In this document: positions 18,227-27,226 of the stretch, in pieces
How the letters are laid out: each line of letters starts with the position of its first letter
Numbering within the stretch: position 1 is the stretch's first letter
Source: Saprospiraceae bacterium
GTDB lineage: Bacteria > Bacteroidota > Bacteroidia > Chitinophagales > Saprospiraceae
DNA: 48,583 nucleotides
Direction: 5' to 3'
Assembly: GCA_019694255.1 (NCBI GenBank)
Contig: JAIBCI010000113.1
Location: 1-48,583 of the forward strand
Notes under the pieces: model-generated
Told to the model about the DNA's origin: nothing
Seen by the model: the letters and a program-made list of their open reading frames with translations, nothing else
Database searches by the model: none
Position numbers and translations under genes: made by a program

Positions 18227-20254
18227 ATGAGTATAAGTTTTCCGGCGGTCCTCTGGGCACTTAGTCTTCTTGCAATACCGATCATAATTCACCTTTTTTA
18301 CTTCCGGAGGTATAAGCAGGTACTTTTTACTAATGTTAGATTTCTTAAAGAGCTGGTTGAAGAAACAGCTCATCGTAACAAACTCAAGAACCTGCTCATA
18401 CTGTTAGCCAGAATCCTTGCATTTGCTGCCCTGATTTTAGCCTTTGCACAACCTTTCGTTAACAATCATAGTCTCAATACAAAACGGTATCGCGCCATTA
18501 GTATTTTTATAGATAACAGCTGGTCCATGAACCTCAACGCCAGCGAAGGAAGCCTCTTTAACAAAGCCAAACGCGCAGCGCTGGATATTCTAAATGCTTT
18601 CAATGACGATGACAAATTTCAGATCATCAGTCATGAATTGAGCGGCAGACAATCCCGGATGTTGACCAGACAGGAAGCCCAGGCTGCTATCGAAGAAATG
18701 CAGCAGTCATCCGCCGTAAATCAACTGTCCAAAATTATACACAGACAGGAACAGACACTTGAAGGTCTGGAAGGATTTGAAAAGGAAATTTTCCTGATTT
18801 CTGATTTTCAAAATTCAATCCTGAAAGACAAGATACAATACAAGGACAGCACGATCAATATTAATCTACTGCCATTGAAAGGCGCAGTTGAAGATAACAT
18901 TGCCATTGACTCAGCATTTATTTTGAATCCGCTGATAGTGACCGGTCAGCCATGTCAGGTAATTTACAAACTTCGCAATTATGGATCGGCAACGGCAGAA
19001 GATTTAAAGCTCAGTTACAATATTGACGGACAGGATTATCCAGTAGCCGGAATTCACCTCGCGGCTGGCAGAAGCCTTGAAGACACCGTTTCCTTGAATC
19101 TGAAAAAATCCGGATATCACAAAATGATTCTTAAAATAGCAGATTATCCGGTGCAGTTTGATGATCAATATTATCTGAGTTTTAATAGTGTGGAAGAAGT
19201 TCGCGTACTGCTCATTTATAACAAAAAGCCACCCTTGTCACTGATTCAGGCGCTTCAGGCCATTCCCTATTTCAGGACTACTCAGCAGGAAGCTGGTAGC
19301 CTGGATTATCAGTCTTTTGCCAAATACAAACTTATTGTTTTGGCAGACCTGCCTTCAATCACCAGTGGATTTGCCGGAGAACTTGGCAAAGCAATGTCTC
19401 AGGGAACCAATTTATTTATTTTTCCAGCAGAACAACTTAATGATGCTTATACTTCTCTCGAAAGCACCATAAGGCTACCGCAATTAAGCGAATTTACCAA
19501 ACAGAAAAAGGAAGTCGGTTCGATCAATTATGAATCCGGACTATTTGATGATGTATTTACATCGAGAAAAGGAAATATCATTCTGCCTTTTGTGCTTTCT
19601 TCCTATTCCATCAAAAGCCATTCTTTTGCGGAGCCTGTTATGACTTTCCGGGATGGTAGTCCTTATCTTGTCAGGACCCCAGTGGGCAATGCATACCTAT
19701 ATCTATGCGCCGCTTCTGCTGATCCGGATATCAACTCCCTACCAAGAAACGCAGAAATATTTATACCCCTTTTGTTTAAAGCTTCATTGTCCGGTACAAA
19801 TGCTTCCCACAACGCCTACACGCTGGGTCGTGATCTTTCAATTCAGAATTCTACCGAGGATAACGTGACACTGAAGGACAACACAGTTCGCTTCAAAGGT
19901 CCTGAAGAATTTATTACTTCCGTAAGACTAAGTCCCGGATTAATGGATATCGATCTGTACGACCAAATGAAAAAAGCGGGAATATATGATATCTATAATC
20001 AGGATGCGCTGATCGGAAGTGCCGCTTTCAATGAAGACAGGATAGAGTCACAGATGGACTTTACGGATAAAAGCGAGTTGGTACAATACTTCGGAGACAA
20101 GGCAGTAATAACAGATCCGGAACTGGTGGGCAATCTTAGCGCTTCAATCCAGGACTCAAAAAATCAAAAATCGATCTGGTGGTACCTGATCCTCGCCGGA
20201 ATTGTATTTTTATTGGTTGAAAGTTTATTAATTCGTTATTGGAAGAACAACTGA
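18227..20254 (+). CDS. BatA-domain and von Willebrand factor A domain membrane protein
   Basis: The 675-residue protein begins with a BatA-type N-terminal domain: a first hydrophobic segment at residues 5-25, the F-R-R-Y-K loop, and a second segment near 55-75. A von Willebrand A-like domain follows, with a MIDAS pattern D96-x-S98-x-S100 (I-D-N-S-W-S-M). The middle is beta-rich and extracytoplasmic, and a last transmembrane helix ends in a short basic tail. Such proteins are widespread in Bacteroidota, and their role is poorly defined; some are linked to aerotolerance or MoxR-like chaperone systems. No MoxR ATPase gene is in the window. It is the first gene of an operon, with one base between its stop and the next ATG. 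Confidence 0.85.
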   Translation: MSISFPAVLWALSLLAIPIIIHLFYFRRYKQVLFTNVRFLKELVEETAHRNKLKNLLILLARILAFAALILAFAQPFVNNHSLNTKRYRAISIFIDNSWSMNLNASEGSLFNKAKRAALDILNAFNDDDKFQIISHELSGRQSRMLTRQEAQAAIEEMQQSSAVNQLSKIIHRQEQTLEGLEGFEKEIFLISDFQNSILKDKIQYKDSTININLLPLKGAVEDNIAIDSAFILNPLIVTGQPCQVIYKLRNYGSATAEDLKLSYNIDGQDYPVAGIHLAAGRSLEDTVSLNLKKSGYHKMILKIADYPVQFDDQYYLSFNSVEEVRVLLIYNKKPPLSLIQALQAIPYFRTTQQEAGSLDYQSFAKYKLIVLADLPSITSGFAGELGKAMSQGTNLFIFPAEQLNDAYTSLESTIRLPQLSEFTKQKKEVGSINYESGLFDDVFTSRKGNIILPFVLSSYSIKSHSFAEPVMTFRDGSPYLVRTPVGNAYLYLCAASADPDINSLPRNAEIFIPLLFKASLSGTNASHNAYTLGRDLSIQNSTEDNVTLKDNTVRFKGPEEFITSVRLSPGLMDIDLYDQMKKAGIYDIYNQDALIGSAAFNEDRIESQMDFTDKSELVQYFGDKAVITDPELVGNLSASIQDSKNQKSIWWYLILAGIVFLLVESLLIRYWKNN

Positions 20255-20255
20255 T

Positions 20256-21542
20256 ATGAAATACCTTCTCAAAAATGTAGTGATCACTGATCCTCAAAGT
20301 AAGTGGAATGGTAAGAAACGTGATATTCTGATAGGAAGTGGAAGAATAGAAGTTATTTCTGAACAAATTACTCCGCCTAAAAACTGTCAGGTGCTTGAAA
20401 TGAAAGGCTCTTCTATATCTCCCGGATGGGTTGATATCGGTTGCTACGGAGGCGAACCTGGAATGGAAGAAAGGGAGAGCTTGCAGTCATTGTCAATGGC
20501 TGCACTGGCCGGTGGATATACCCGACTGGCTTGTATGCCCAATACGCAGCCTTCAGTTCATTCACGTTCTGAGGTTCATTTTCTGATCAGCGCATCACAA
20601 TCTCTGGGCATTCACTTGCATCCGATTGGCGCTGTCAGTAAAAACAATGCTTCCCTGGAAATGGCAGAAATACTTCAAATGCATGAAGCTGGGGCAATTG
20701 CTTTTTCGGACGGGACCGCTGGAGTACAGAAATCCGGATTATTGAGAAGAGTGCTTGAATACATCCAACTGATACCCGGAGCAATACTAATTCAACATTC
20801 ACATGACGATGATCTGTCTCCCAAAAGTCAGGTACACGAATCAAAAGATACTGCTGCATTGGGCCTAAAGGCAGATCCGAGTGTAGCCGAATTTAGTGCC
20901 GTTCAACGAGATATTTCCATATTGGAATATACCGGTTCATCAATGCTAATAAACAAAATTTCAGCGGCCGAATCGGTTTCAACCATACGCAAAGCAAAGA
21001 AGAATAATCCTAAATTGTTTTGTTCCGTTTCAATCTTTCATCTGGCATTTAAGGACCAGGATCTGACGACATTTGATTCAAGTCTTAAATTAATCCCGCC
21101 ACTGAGAAGTCATCAGGATCAAAAATCATTATGGCAAGGCTTGTCTGATGGTACCGTTGATTTGGTCGTCAGCGATCACAGTCCGGTAAATCCTGAATTA
21201 AAAGACCTTGAATTTCAAAATGCGGCATTTGGTGCAATATCCCTGCAGACTTCGTATTCGCTATTTAATACATTATCTCCAGTAGGAAACCCGACCTCAC
21301 TTTGGGTCGATAAAGTATCCGTCATGCCGAGAAAGATATTTGGTCTTCCGGTTGCATCAGTGGAAGAGGGACAAGAGGCCGAGTTAACCTGGTTTCACGA
21401 ATCATTACAATGGCACTATACCCAACACAATAACCAGTCCAGATCAGTCAACAGCCCTCTTATTGGCAAACAGCTCACTGGAGCCGTGCTGGGCGTATTT
21501 AACAAAGGCAGGTTTTTTGACAATAAATCTTTGATCCTATGA
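20256..21542 (+). CDS. Dihydroorotase-like amidohydrolase lacking the HxH zinc motif
   Basis: The 428-residue protein has dihydroorotase hallmarks: S-P-G-W-V-D-I, G-E-P-G-x-E-x-R-E near residue 66, A-C-M-P-N-T-Q-P, and V-V-S-D-H-S-P with Asp307. The first metal-binding motif D-x-H-x-H is replaced by D60-I-G62-C-Y64, so two zinc ligands are missing. Bacteroidota homologues of this type often vary here, and non-catalytic dihydroorotase homologues (PyrC'/PyrX in Pseudomonas and Thermus) act as structural partners of aspartate transcarbamoylase. I infer a role in pyrimidine synthesis that may be structural rather than catalytic. No pyrB lies in the window. It overlaps the next gene by four bases. 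Confidence 0.8.
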   Translation: MKYLLKNVVITDPQSKWNGKKRDILIGSGRIEVISEQITPPKNCQVLEMKGSSISPGWVDIGCYGGEPGMEERESLQSLSMAALAGGYTRLACMPNTQPSVHSRSEVHFLISASQSLGIHLHPIGAVSKNNASLEMAEILQMHEAGAIAFSDGTAGVQKSGLLRRVLEYIQLIPGAILIQHSHDDDLSPKSQVHESKDTAALGLKADPSVAEFSAVQRDISILEYTGSSMLINKISAAESVSTIRKAKKNNPKLFCSVSIFHLAFKDQDLTTFDSSLKLIPPLRSHQDQKSLWQGLSDGTVDLVVSDHSPVNPELKDLEFQNAAFGAISLQTSYSLFNTLSPVGNPTSLWVDKVSVMPRKIFGLPVASVEEGQEAELTWFHESLQWHYTQHNNQSRSVNSPLIGKQLTGAVLGVFNKGRFFDNKSLIL

Positions 21543-22090
21543 ATAATTATACTACTGCTCGCAATTATGGATTGCTCTGGGGTACGATCAGCATTCTTAT
21601 TTATCTTACAATTTATCTGGTCACCGGGGCAATGGACACGGGAGCATTTCTGGGGTTCATCATTTTTGCTGGCGGAATTGCGGTAATGTACTTTATAGGT
21701 TTGGCAAGAAGAAATGAGCTTGGTGGTTATTTAGAATGGAAAGAAGCAATGGTGCATATTTGGATTGGCGCTTTAATTGCTACTGCGATGACAACATTAT
21801 TTCTTGTCCTGATGTACAATTATATTGACCCATCATTGCTTGAACATGTCAAAGAAGTTCAGATCAAGACACTTGAGGAATTTAGAGGAAGACTAGGCGA
21901 TGCTGAAACGGAAAAACAAATCGAAAGAATTCAAGATTCAAATCCTTTTGGTCCTGGCAACAGTGCTTTGATTATGGCCGGAGGTGCCCTGCTACAATTT
22001 TTAATAAGCTGCCTTGTTGCACTCGTCGTGCGCAAGGATAATCCGAATTCTTTGGCAAGCGGGCAGCAGAAATTTTCGGATAGGTTCTAA
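21539..22090 (+). CDS. DUF4199 domain integral membrane protein
   Basis: The 183-residue protein has four predicted transmembrane segments (about residues 12-28, 35-55, 72-95 and 143-164) and the Y-x-x-W-K-E-A motif seen in DUF4199 proteins of Bacteroidota. A soluble loop of about 45 residues with an acidic amphipathic helix lies between segments three and four. The function of the family is unknown. The start codon overlaps the stop of the dihydroorotase-like gene (ATGA), so the two are translationally coupled. Confidence 0.75.
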   Translation: MNNYTTARNYGLLWGTISILIYLTIYLVTGAMDTGAFLGFIIFAGGIAVMYFIGLARRNELGGYLEWKEAMVHIWIGALIATAMTTLFLVLMYNYIDPSLLEHVKEVQIKTLEEFRGRLGDAETEKQIERIQDSNPFGPGNSALIMAGGALLQFLISCLVALVVRKDNPNSLASGQQKFSDRF

Positions 22091-22099
22091 TTTATTATT

Positions 22100-22567
22100 T
22101 TGTTTATCAGAGAAAATAAATGGTGGTCTGAGTTGATCTGGTGGTTGGTAACAGCCATTGTGGCGTCACTCATACTCTATCCCGTCTATTATTACAAAAT
22201 TGAGTATCCGTTTTATGTTCAGAATCTGATCTTTATTTTCGGATTTTTCATTTTCTTCCGGTGGGTCATCCTTTGGCACCTTACTCCCTATGCTCGCTGG
22301 CAATGGCTCAAATTGGTTATTATTTTTACATTAATTCCAATGTTGTATTTTCTGAGTTATGAGTTTACGGATTTTAAAAACTACATCGATGATGTGGGAT
22401 TACAGGAACTTGTGACAAATCTGAATGAAGTTGATCAAACCTCAATGGCAAGTTACATTCGCACGGAGATGGTATTCTTCAGCAGTTGTGCCCTGATTTG
22501 CGGGTTTTTGGTTCCATTCAAACTCATCTGGAATATATGGAAGCAACACAATCTTAACCAGGTTTGA
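22100..22567 (+). CDS. Small membrane protein of unknown function
   Basis: I do not recognise this 155-residue protein. It has four hydrophobic segments, roughly residues 10-30, 38-58, 67-87 and 125-145, with many tryptophans and tyrosines. A short acidic loop follows the third segment. The in-frame stop at 22088-22090 leaves a TTG at 22100 as the only normal start codon. It follows the DUF4199 gene by nine bases and ends an operon, so it probably works in the membrane with that protein. Confidence 0.65.
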   Translation: MFIRENKWWSELIWWLVTAIVASLILYPVYYYKIEYPFYVQNLIFIFGFFIFFRWVILWHLTPYARWQWLKLVIIFTLIPMLYFLSYEFTDFKNYIDDVGLQELVTNLNEVDQTSMASYIRTEMVFFSSCALICGFLVPFKLIWNIWKQHNLNQV

Positions 22568-22578
22568 TAACTTATCCC

Positions 22579-22603
22579 ATTGCTTGAAATATTTTCATGC
22601 AAT
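22579..22603. terminator. Possible bidirectional terminator
   Basis: An imperfect inverted repeat (ATTGC-T-TGAAA facing TTTCA-T-GCAAT, one T-T mismatch) lies between the convergent membrane-protein gene and pth. The flanks are AT-rich but lack a long T tract. Confidence 0.4.
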
Positions 22604-22611
22604 TCTTCAAT

Positions 22612-23202
22612 TCACTGTTGATTCGTTGGTGGCGTGGCTTTAAAAGCGTTATATTGATTCATCGTATTAGGTAGCCCGGCCATACAAAAACTCATACAGG
22701 CATCTGCTGATTTTTCCAGAATACCTCCCAATACTAACCTCTCAGCTTCACTCCAATGACCTAATACGAAGTTGATCTGATTGCCTTTTTGAAAGTTATT
22801 GCCGATGCCAATGCGCAATCTTGGATAGCGTGTTGTACCCATCTGCGCCGTTATGTCTTTAAGCCCGTTGTGACCACCGTCTGTCCCCTCTCCTTTAATT
22901 CTTATTTTTCCAAATTCAAGGTTAAGGTCATCTAAAACGACTAATATATTTTCTAATTGAATTTGCTTTTCAAGTGTCCAATACCGGACAGCCTTTCCAC
23001 TGAGATTCATATATGTGGTTGGCTTGATCAAAATGATCTGCCTTCCTTTATTTTTGAATTCACAAAAATGGGCATGCCTTCCGCTTTCCCATTCAATTTT
23101 ATGCCTTTTGGCTATAATATCCACAACTTCAAAACCAACATTGTGCCGAGTATTCATGTAATCCGAATCCATGTTGCCAAGTCCGGCGATCAAGTATTTC
23201 AT
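22612..23202 (-). CDS. pth: Peptidyl-tRNA hydrolase
   Basis: The 196-residue enzyme recycles peptidyl-tRNA released from stalled ribosomes. Catalytic and substrate residues align with E. coli Pth: Asn10 in G-L-G-N, His20 in T-R-H-N-V-G-F, Asn66 in T-Y-M-N-L-S-G, Asp91 in L-D-D-L and Asn112 in G-G-H-N-G-L. After Asn10 the usual Pro-Gly is replaced by Met-Asp, a small departure from the signature. It is a single gene convergent with the preceding operon. Confidence 0.95.
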   Translation of the reverse strand: MKYLIAGLGNMDSDYMNTRHNVGFEVVDIIAKRHKIEWESGRHAHFCEFKNKGRQIILIKPTTYMNLSGKAVRYWTLEKQIQLENILVVLDDLNLEFGKIRIKGEGTDGGHNGLKDITAQMGTTRYPRLRIGIGNNFQKGNQINFVLGHWSEAERLVLGGILEKSADACMSFCMAGLPNTMNQYNAFKATPPTNQQ

Positions 23203-23218
23203 TATTCAAAATCTGTAA

Positions 23219-23226
23219 CAAAGATA
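23219..23226 (-). promoter_or_regulatory. Bacteroidota -7 motif TATCTTTG for pth
   Basis: On the minus strand TATCTTTG ends 16 bases before the pth ATG, implying a short leader. No clear -33 element is visible. Confidence 0.45.
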
Positions 23227-23268
23227 AGCGATATGACTAATTAGAATACTTTGCATCTTTACAGTTCC

Positions 23269-24279
23269 ATGTTGTTAAAAGAAGCATTGCTGATTATTCA
23301 GAAACTGAGTTTAAGGAGACTAATTAATATTTTAAAATTATTGATGTCCTACTTTCTCTCACGTTGGTCAGGACGTCCATACCATTGGGGCAAACCAATG
23401 TCTCTTTCCGTAGAACCAACGACTGCCTGTAATCTTGAATGCCCCCAATGTCCTTCCGGACTCCGTTCCTTCAGTCGACCTGTCGGAAACTTACGTTTCG
23501 AAAATTTTGTCAATTATACAACTTCTTCTTTGAAGGATCTTTCCTTCATGACATTCTATTTTCAAGGTGAACCATTCATCAATGGAGACTTGCTTCGGAT
23601 GATTGAATTTGCCTCTAAAGCCGGGGTATATACCATGAGTTCTACCAATGCGCATTTTTTAACTCCCCAAATCTCGGCTAAAGTTGTTCTTTCGGGCCTG
23701 GATCGTCTGGTCATTTCAATTGATGGCGTTACACAGGAAGTTTATCAGCAGTATCGCATCAATGGTGAGTTGGATAAAGTTATTCAGGGAATACGGAATA
23801 TTCTCAATGTACGTAAGGAACTTAAAAAGTTTACACCACTTGTTGTACTGCAGTTTATCGTCTTCAGACATAATGAACATCAGATAGAACACATGAAAAA
23901 ATTGTATCAGAATTTGGGTGCAGATCGTCTTGAATTTAAATCTGCACAGGTATATAATTATCAAATGAATGCTGACTTTATACCCGAAGAATCACTGTAT
24001 TCAAGATATCAACCTGCTTCGGGCGGAGGTTATATAATCAAGAACCGCCTACTGAATCATTGTTGGCGAATGTGGTCTGCTGCAGTTATCACATGGGATG
24101 GTCGTGTTGTTCCCTGTTGCTTCGACAAGGATGCCCAACATGTACTTGGCGATGTAAATAAAGAAAAACTATCAGCGATCTGGTCATCGGCTACTTATTA
24201 TCAATTCCGTTCCAGTCTCCTCAAAGGAAGAAATAAAATAGACATTTGCAAGAATTGTACTGAGGGTCTTTTGGTCTGA
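23269..24279 (+). CDS. Radical SAM protein with SPASM domain, substrate unknown
   Basis: The 336-residue protein carries the radical SAM cluster motif C54-x3-C58-x2-C61 (T-A-C-N-L-E-C-P-Q-C), the F-Q-G-E-P segment and a C-terminal SPASM region with C-C-F-D and a final C-x2-C. SPASM proteins bind an extra iron-sulfur cluster and often modify peptides or act on cofactors. The N-terminus is basic and hydrophobic (about 40 residues), suggesting membrane association. I chose ATG 23269, because a TTG at 23251 would lie inside a promoter-like ATACTTTG. No precursor peptide gene is seen beside it, so the substrate is open. Confidence 0.85.
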   Translation: MLLKEALLIIQKLSLRRLINILKLLMSYFLSRWSGRPYHWGKPMSLSVEPTTACNLECPQCPSGLRSFSRPVGNLRFENFVNYTTSSLKDLSFMTFYFQGEPFINGDLLRMIEFASKAGVYTMSSTNAHFLTPQISAKVVLSGLDRLVISIDGVTQEVYQQYRINGELDKVIQGIRNILNVRKELKKFTPLVVLQFIVFRHNEHQIEHMKKLYQNLGADRLEFKSAQVYNYQMNADFIPEESLYSRYQPASGGGYIIKNRLLNHCWRMWSAAVITWDGRVVPCCFDKDAQHVLGDVNKEKLSAIWSSATYYQFRSSLLKGRNKIDICKNCTEGLLV

Positions 24280-24297
24280 TATCCAGGTTTAGATGCT

Positions 24298-24319
24298 GAA
24301 AGTAGCGCTTCGCTTTTTC
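24298..24319. terminator. Weak hairpin with T tract between convergent genes
   Basis: The stem AGCG/CGCT, extended by a bulged GAAA/TTTTC pairing, is followed by T-rich sequence after the radical SAM gene. The core stem is short, so the call is tentative. Confidence 0.3.
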
Positions 24320-24351
24320 ATTCGCGTTTTCTAAATATTGATCCAGGCTAA

Positions 24352-24942
24352 TTACGGATTGATCGCTGGATAAAGGTCCCTGGCTACTGCCTCTAGTTCA
24401 AGGTAGAATTCTTCACCAAATCTTCTGACGAGCGCATCCTTTACAAATTTAAACAATGGCATCCGAATTTTTTTGCCGGATTGGCATGCTGCACTGCAGA
24501 TACTCCACCTGTCATAATTCAATGCTGTAAATCCCAATTCAGGTTTTTCTTTAACTCTAATGGGATAAAGATGACAGGATATCGGTTTTCGAAATTCTGA
24601 TTCACCGTTCTTCCATGCTCTTTCTATTCCGCATTGTGCAATGCCATCTTCTCCAGTGATCATATAGATACATGATGCATTCTTTCTCAATCTGGTAACA
24701 TACGTTCCAGTATCTTCATTCCATTCATAACCTGATTCTTTTCTCAAGACCTTTACCGATTCTTCTGGAAGATATTGGATTACACTTCCTGTAATTTTAT
24801 CGAGCATCGATAGTTCATCATGTTGAAGTGGTGCACCAAAATCTCCTTCCCAGCAGCAGGCGCCTTTACAGGCATTCAACTCACAGGCAAAATAACTTTT
24901 GAGCACTTCTTCACTAATTAGTTTATCCTGAATGGCAATCAT
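24352..24942 (-). CDS. DUF3109 family cysteine-rich protein
   Basis: The 196-residue protein has the DUF3109 pattern. Cys20, Cys25, Cys29 and Cys30 form an N-terminal cluster (F-A-C-E-L-N-A-C-K-G-A-C-C-W-E-G-D-F-G), with further cysteines at 91, 104, 123 (P-I-S-C-H-L-Y-P-I-R), 149 and 153. The layout resembles the YkgJ cysteine-cluster family and suggests bound iron-sulfur or zinc. No function is established. It is 5 bases downstream of the GNAT gene and, with dnaX, forms a three-gene minus-strand run. Confidence 0.8.
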   Translation of the reverse strand: MIAIQDKLISEEVLKSYFACELNACKGACCWEGDFGAPLQHDELSMLDKITGSVIQYLPEESVKVLRKESGYEWNEDTGTYVTRLRKNASCIYMITGEDGIAQCGIERAWKNGESEFRKPISCHLYPIRVKEKPELGFTALNYDRWSICSAACQSGKKIRMPLFKFVKDALVRRFGEEFYLELEAVARDLYPAINP

Positions 24943-24947
24943 CTATT

Positions 24948-25394
24948 TCAATTAATTTGTATCATAGCTCTGTGAGGAATATTGTCTTCCATATAATCTT
25001 CTCCGACGGCTTCAAACCCAAAGTCATTATAAAACTTAATAAGATACGATTGCGCTGATATTTTGATTGATTCTCCCGGAAACAATGAATTCATTATTTT
25101 AAGACTTTCTTCCATTATTCTTTTACCGGCTCCTGTACCACGATAGGTTGGCAAAGTACAGACTCTACCAATTGATGGATATTCGTCATATGAAATTCCT
25201 CTGGCGAGCAGTCTGGTTGTACCAATCAATGTACCATCCTTCAATAACATGCAGTGATAAGCACTCAGATCTTTATTGTCCAGATCCTGATAGACGCAAT
25301 TTTGCTCAACGACGAATACAGTGATTCTTAACTGGATTATCTTATACAACTCCAGTGAACTCAACTCATCAAACTTCTTACAAATAAAAGTCAT
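24948..25394 (-). CDS. GNAT family N-acetyltransferase, ElaA-like
   Basis: The 148-residue protein has the ElaA signature L-R-x-x-V-F-V-V-E-Q-x-C-x-Y-x-D-x-D near residues 22-39. The acetyl-CoA-binding motif A is R-V-C-T-L-P-T-Y-R-G-T-G-A-G-K-R. It should transfer an acetyl group to an amine substrate that is not known. It is five bases downstream of dnaX and is probably co-transcribed with it. Confidence 0.88.
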   Translation of the reverse strand: MTFICKKFDELSSLELYKIIQLRITVFVVEQNCVYQDLDNKDLSAYHCMLLKDGTLIGTTRLLARGISYDEYPSIGRVCTLPTYRGTGAGKRIMEESLKIMNSLFPGESIKISAQSYLIKFYNDFGFEAVGEDYMEDNIPHRAMIQIN

Positions 25395-25399
25395 AGACC

Positions 25400-27139
25400 C
25401 TAATCTTCATCAACTTTCAGGTCCAGCTTTTTTTTCAGCTCTTCTAACGCCGGATTAATTGCAATCAGGTGATCCCATTTTTCTCTGGCTGAAAGAAGTT
25501 TCTTGGGCTTATTTTGCTCTTCCCTTTGGGCAAGTTCAGGATTTATTTCCACTCTCAAAGTGATTCTTTCGCCGGCAAATCGGTTGTTGATTTCTTCTTC
25601 CAGACGGAGTTCGTTGCGAATTGATTCATTGGCAAGTACGCCGCTTGTCATGATGAGAATTTCATCAACACCAATTTTCCACTCTACATTCTTCATATAT
25701 TCCTGCAGCGTCTTGGATTTTTGACGCATCAGGATCTCTTGCCAAAATGAACTAAAGTTTTCCTGATTGAGTGGTATACGACTCGCTGCCTTTTCTTTTT
25801 CATCCTCGCTAATTTTTTTTCGAACTGAATCAAGACTTGCAAGTTTAGGAATTGCCGAGGCACTAGAAGATACAATATCCTTCGAAGGAGGCTTGACAGT
25901 TACCCTTGGCGTTTCATCGCTGATAATCTGCTCTTCTTCATTTTTTTTCTTTGCCGAGGGTATAGTAATTTGAAAGTTCTTGGTCTCTGCGGATTTTGTG
26001 GACTTGATATGTGTTGACATAATGTCCTCTGATTCCTGGGCTATTCGTCTTTGAAACTTTGATAATTTTGCCAGTAAAATTTCAAACTGTAGCCTTTTAT
26101 TTCTTGTCTTTGAAATATTAACCTCAGCTTCACCCAGCATATCCAGTGCTGACAAAAGGAAAGACTGTGTACTGGCTTGAGCTTGCTGCAGATACCTATC
26201 CCTGAGTTGTTCACTTCCTTCAAATAGTTTTGCGCCTTCTCCAATTTTGCTTACCAAAAGGTTGCGTGAATGTTCAGCCAGTCCCTCTAAAATAATCTCT
26301 GGGTCAAACCCAAGACGAATTACCTGATCGCAAATGATTAGGGCTTGATTTGTGTCTTCGCTCAGAAAAGCGTTAAAAAATCTGAAATAATAATCATAGT
26401 CTAGAATATTTAAATTTTCAAGGACAGCCTGATAGGTAATCTGATGCTCAGAATAACTTCTGATCCTGTCAAAAATTGATAACGCATCCCTCATTGCGCC
26501 GTCTGCCTTTTGTGCAATCAGATAAAGAGCTTCTGGTTCGGCCTGAAGCGATTCTTCTTTGCAAATTATTTCAAGCTGGTATACAATATCTTTAATAGCA
26601 ATTCTTCTGAAATCATAAACTTGGCATCTACTCAGTATGGTGGGAATGATCTTGTGCCTTTCAGTAGTCGCGAGAATAAATTTTGCAAAAGGCGGTGGTT
26701 CCTCCAGTGTCTTAAGGAATGCATTGAAAGCAGCCTGTGACAACATGTGAACTTCATCAATGATATAGATCTTGTACCTGCCATATTGTGGCTGGTATCT
26801 CACCTGCTCTGCCAGGTTGCGGAAGTCCTCCACACTGTTATTTGAAGCCGCATCGATTTCAAAAATATTAAATGAGTTGTTTTCTTGAAAAGCCTGACAG
26901 GTTTTACATTGGTTACATGGTTCCCAATCTGGTGTTGGATTTTCGCAATTGAGTACCCGGGCCATGATCCTTGCACAGGTTGTTTTACCAACGCCTCTGG
27001 GTCCGCAAAACAAGAAAGCATGAGCCACCTGGTTACGAGCCAGTGAATTTTTCAAAGTTTGAGTGATGTGGTCTTGGCCGATCACATCAGTCCATCTCAA
27101 CGGCCTGTACTTCCTCGCTGAAACTAAGAATCCATTCAT
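25400..27139 (-). CDS. dnaX: DNA polymerase III subunit gamma/tau
   Basis: The 579-residue clamp-loader subunit has a Walker A motif G-P-R-G-V-G-K-T (46-53), a zinc module with Cys65, Cys75, Cys78 and Cys81, the Walker B motif I-I-D-E-V-H (126-131) and S-R-C sensor segments. It drives loading of the sliding clamp at the replication fork. The C-terminal part after about residue 370 is variable and charged, as in other gamma/tau proteins. I see no clear slippery A-run that would give a separate gamma form, but this was not tested. The two downstream genes follow within five bases. Confidence 0.96.
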   Translation of the reverse strand: MNGFLVSARKYRPLRWTDVIGQDHITQTLKNSLARNQVAHAFLFCGPRGVGKTTCARIMARVLNCENPTPDWEPCNQCKTCQAFQENNSFNIFEIDAASNNSVEDFRNLAEQVRYQPQYGRYKIYIIDEVHMLSQAAFNAFLKTLEEPPPFAKFILATTERHKIIPTILSRCQVYDFRRIAIKDIVYQLEIICKEESLQAEPEALYLIAQKADGAMRDALSIFDRIRSYSEHQITYQAVLENLNILDYDYYFRFFNAFLSEDTNQALIICDQVIRLGFDPEIILEGLAEHSRNLLVSKIGEGAKLFEGSEQLRDRYLQQAQASTQSFLLSALDMLGEAEVNISKTRNKRLQFEILLAKLSKFQRRIAQESEDIMSTHIKSTKSAETKNFQITIPSAKKKNEEEQIISDETPRVTVKPPSKDIVSSSASAIPKLASLDSVRKKISEDEKEKAASRIPLNQENFSSFWQEILMRQKSKTLQEYMKNVEWKIGVDEILIMTSGVLANESIRNELRLEEEINNRFAGERITLRVEINPELAQREEQNKPKKLLSAREKWDHLIAINPALEELKKKLDLKVDED

Positions 27140-27149
27140 ATTATTGGCC

Positions 27150-27157
27150 CAAAAGTA
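27150..27157 (-). promoter_or_regulatory. Bacteroidota -7 motif TACTTTTG for dnaX
   Basis: On the minus strand TACTTTTG ends ten bases before the dnaX ATG. It sits in the divergent dnaX/nadE spacer. No clear -33 TTG is seen. Confidence 0.45.
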
Positions 27158-27202
27158 ACTTCTTGGACGTTTTGTTTTTAATCTTTCTTTGGTTTTTTAT
27201 AC

Positions 27203-27210
27203 TACTTTTG
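27203..27210 (+). promoter_or_regulatory. Bacteroidota -7 motif TACTTTTG for nadE
   Basis: TACTTTTG lies 16 bases before the TTG start of nadE. TTTG sequences occur upstream, but at 11 and 28 bases rather than the usual spacing. Confidence 0.45.
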
Positions 27211-27226
27211 CTATAAATAACATAAC

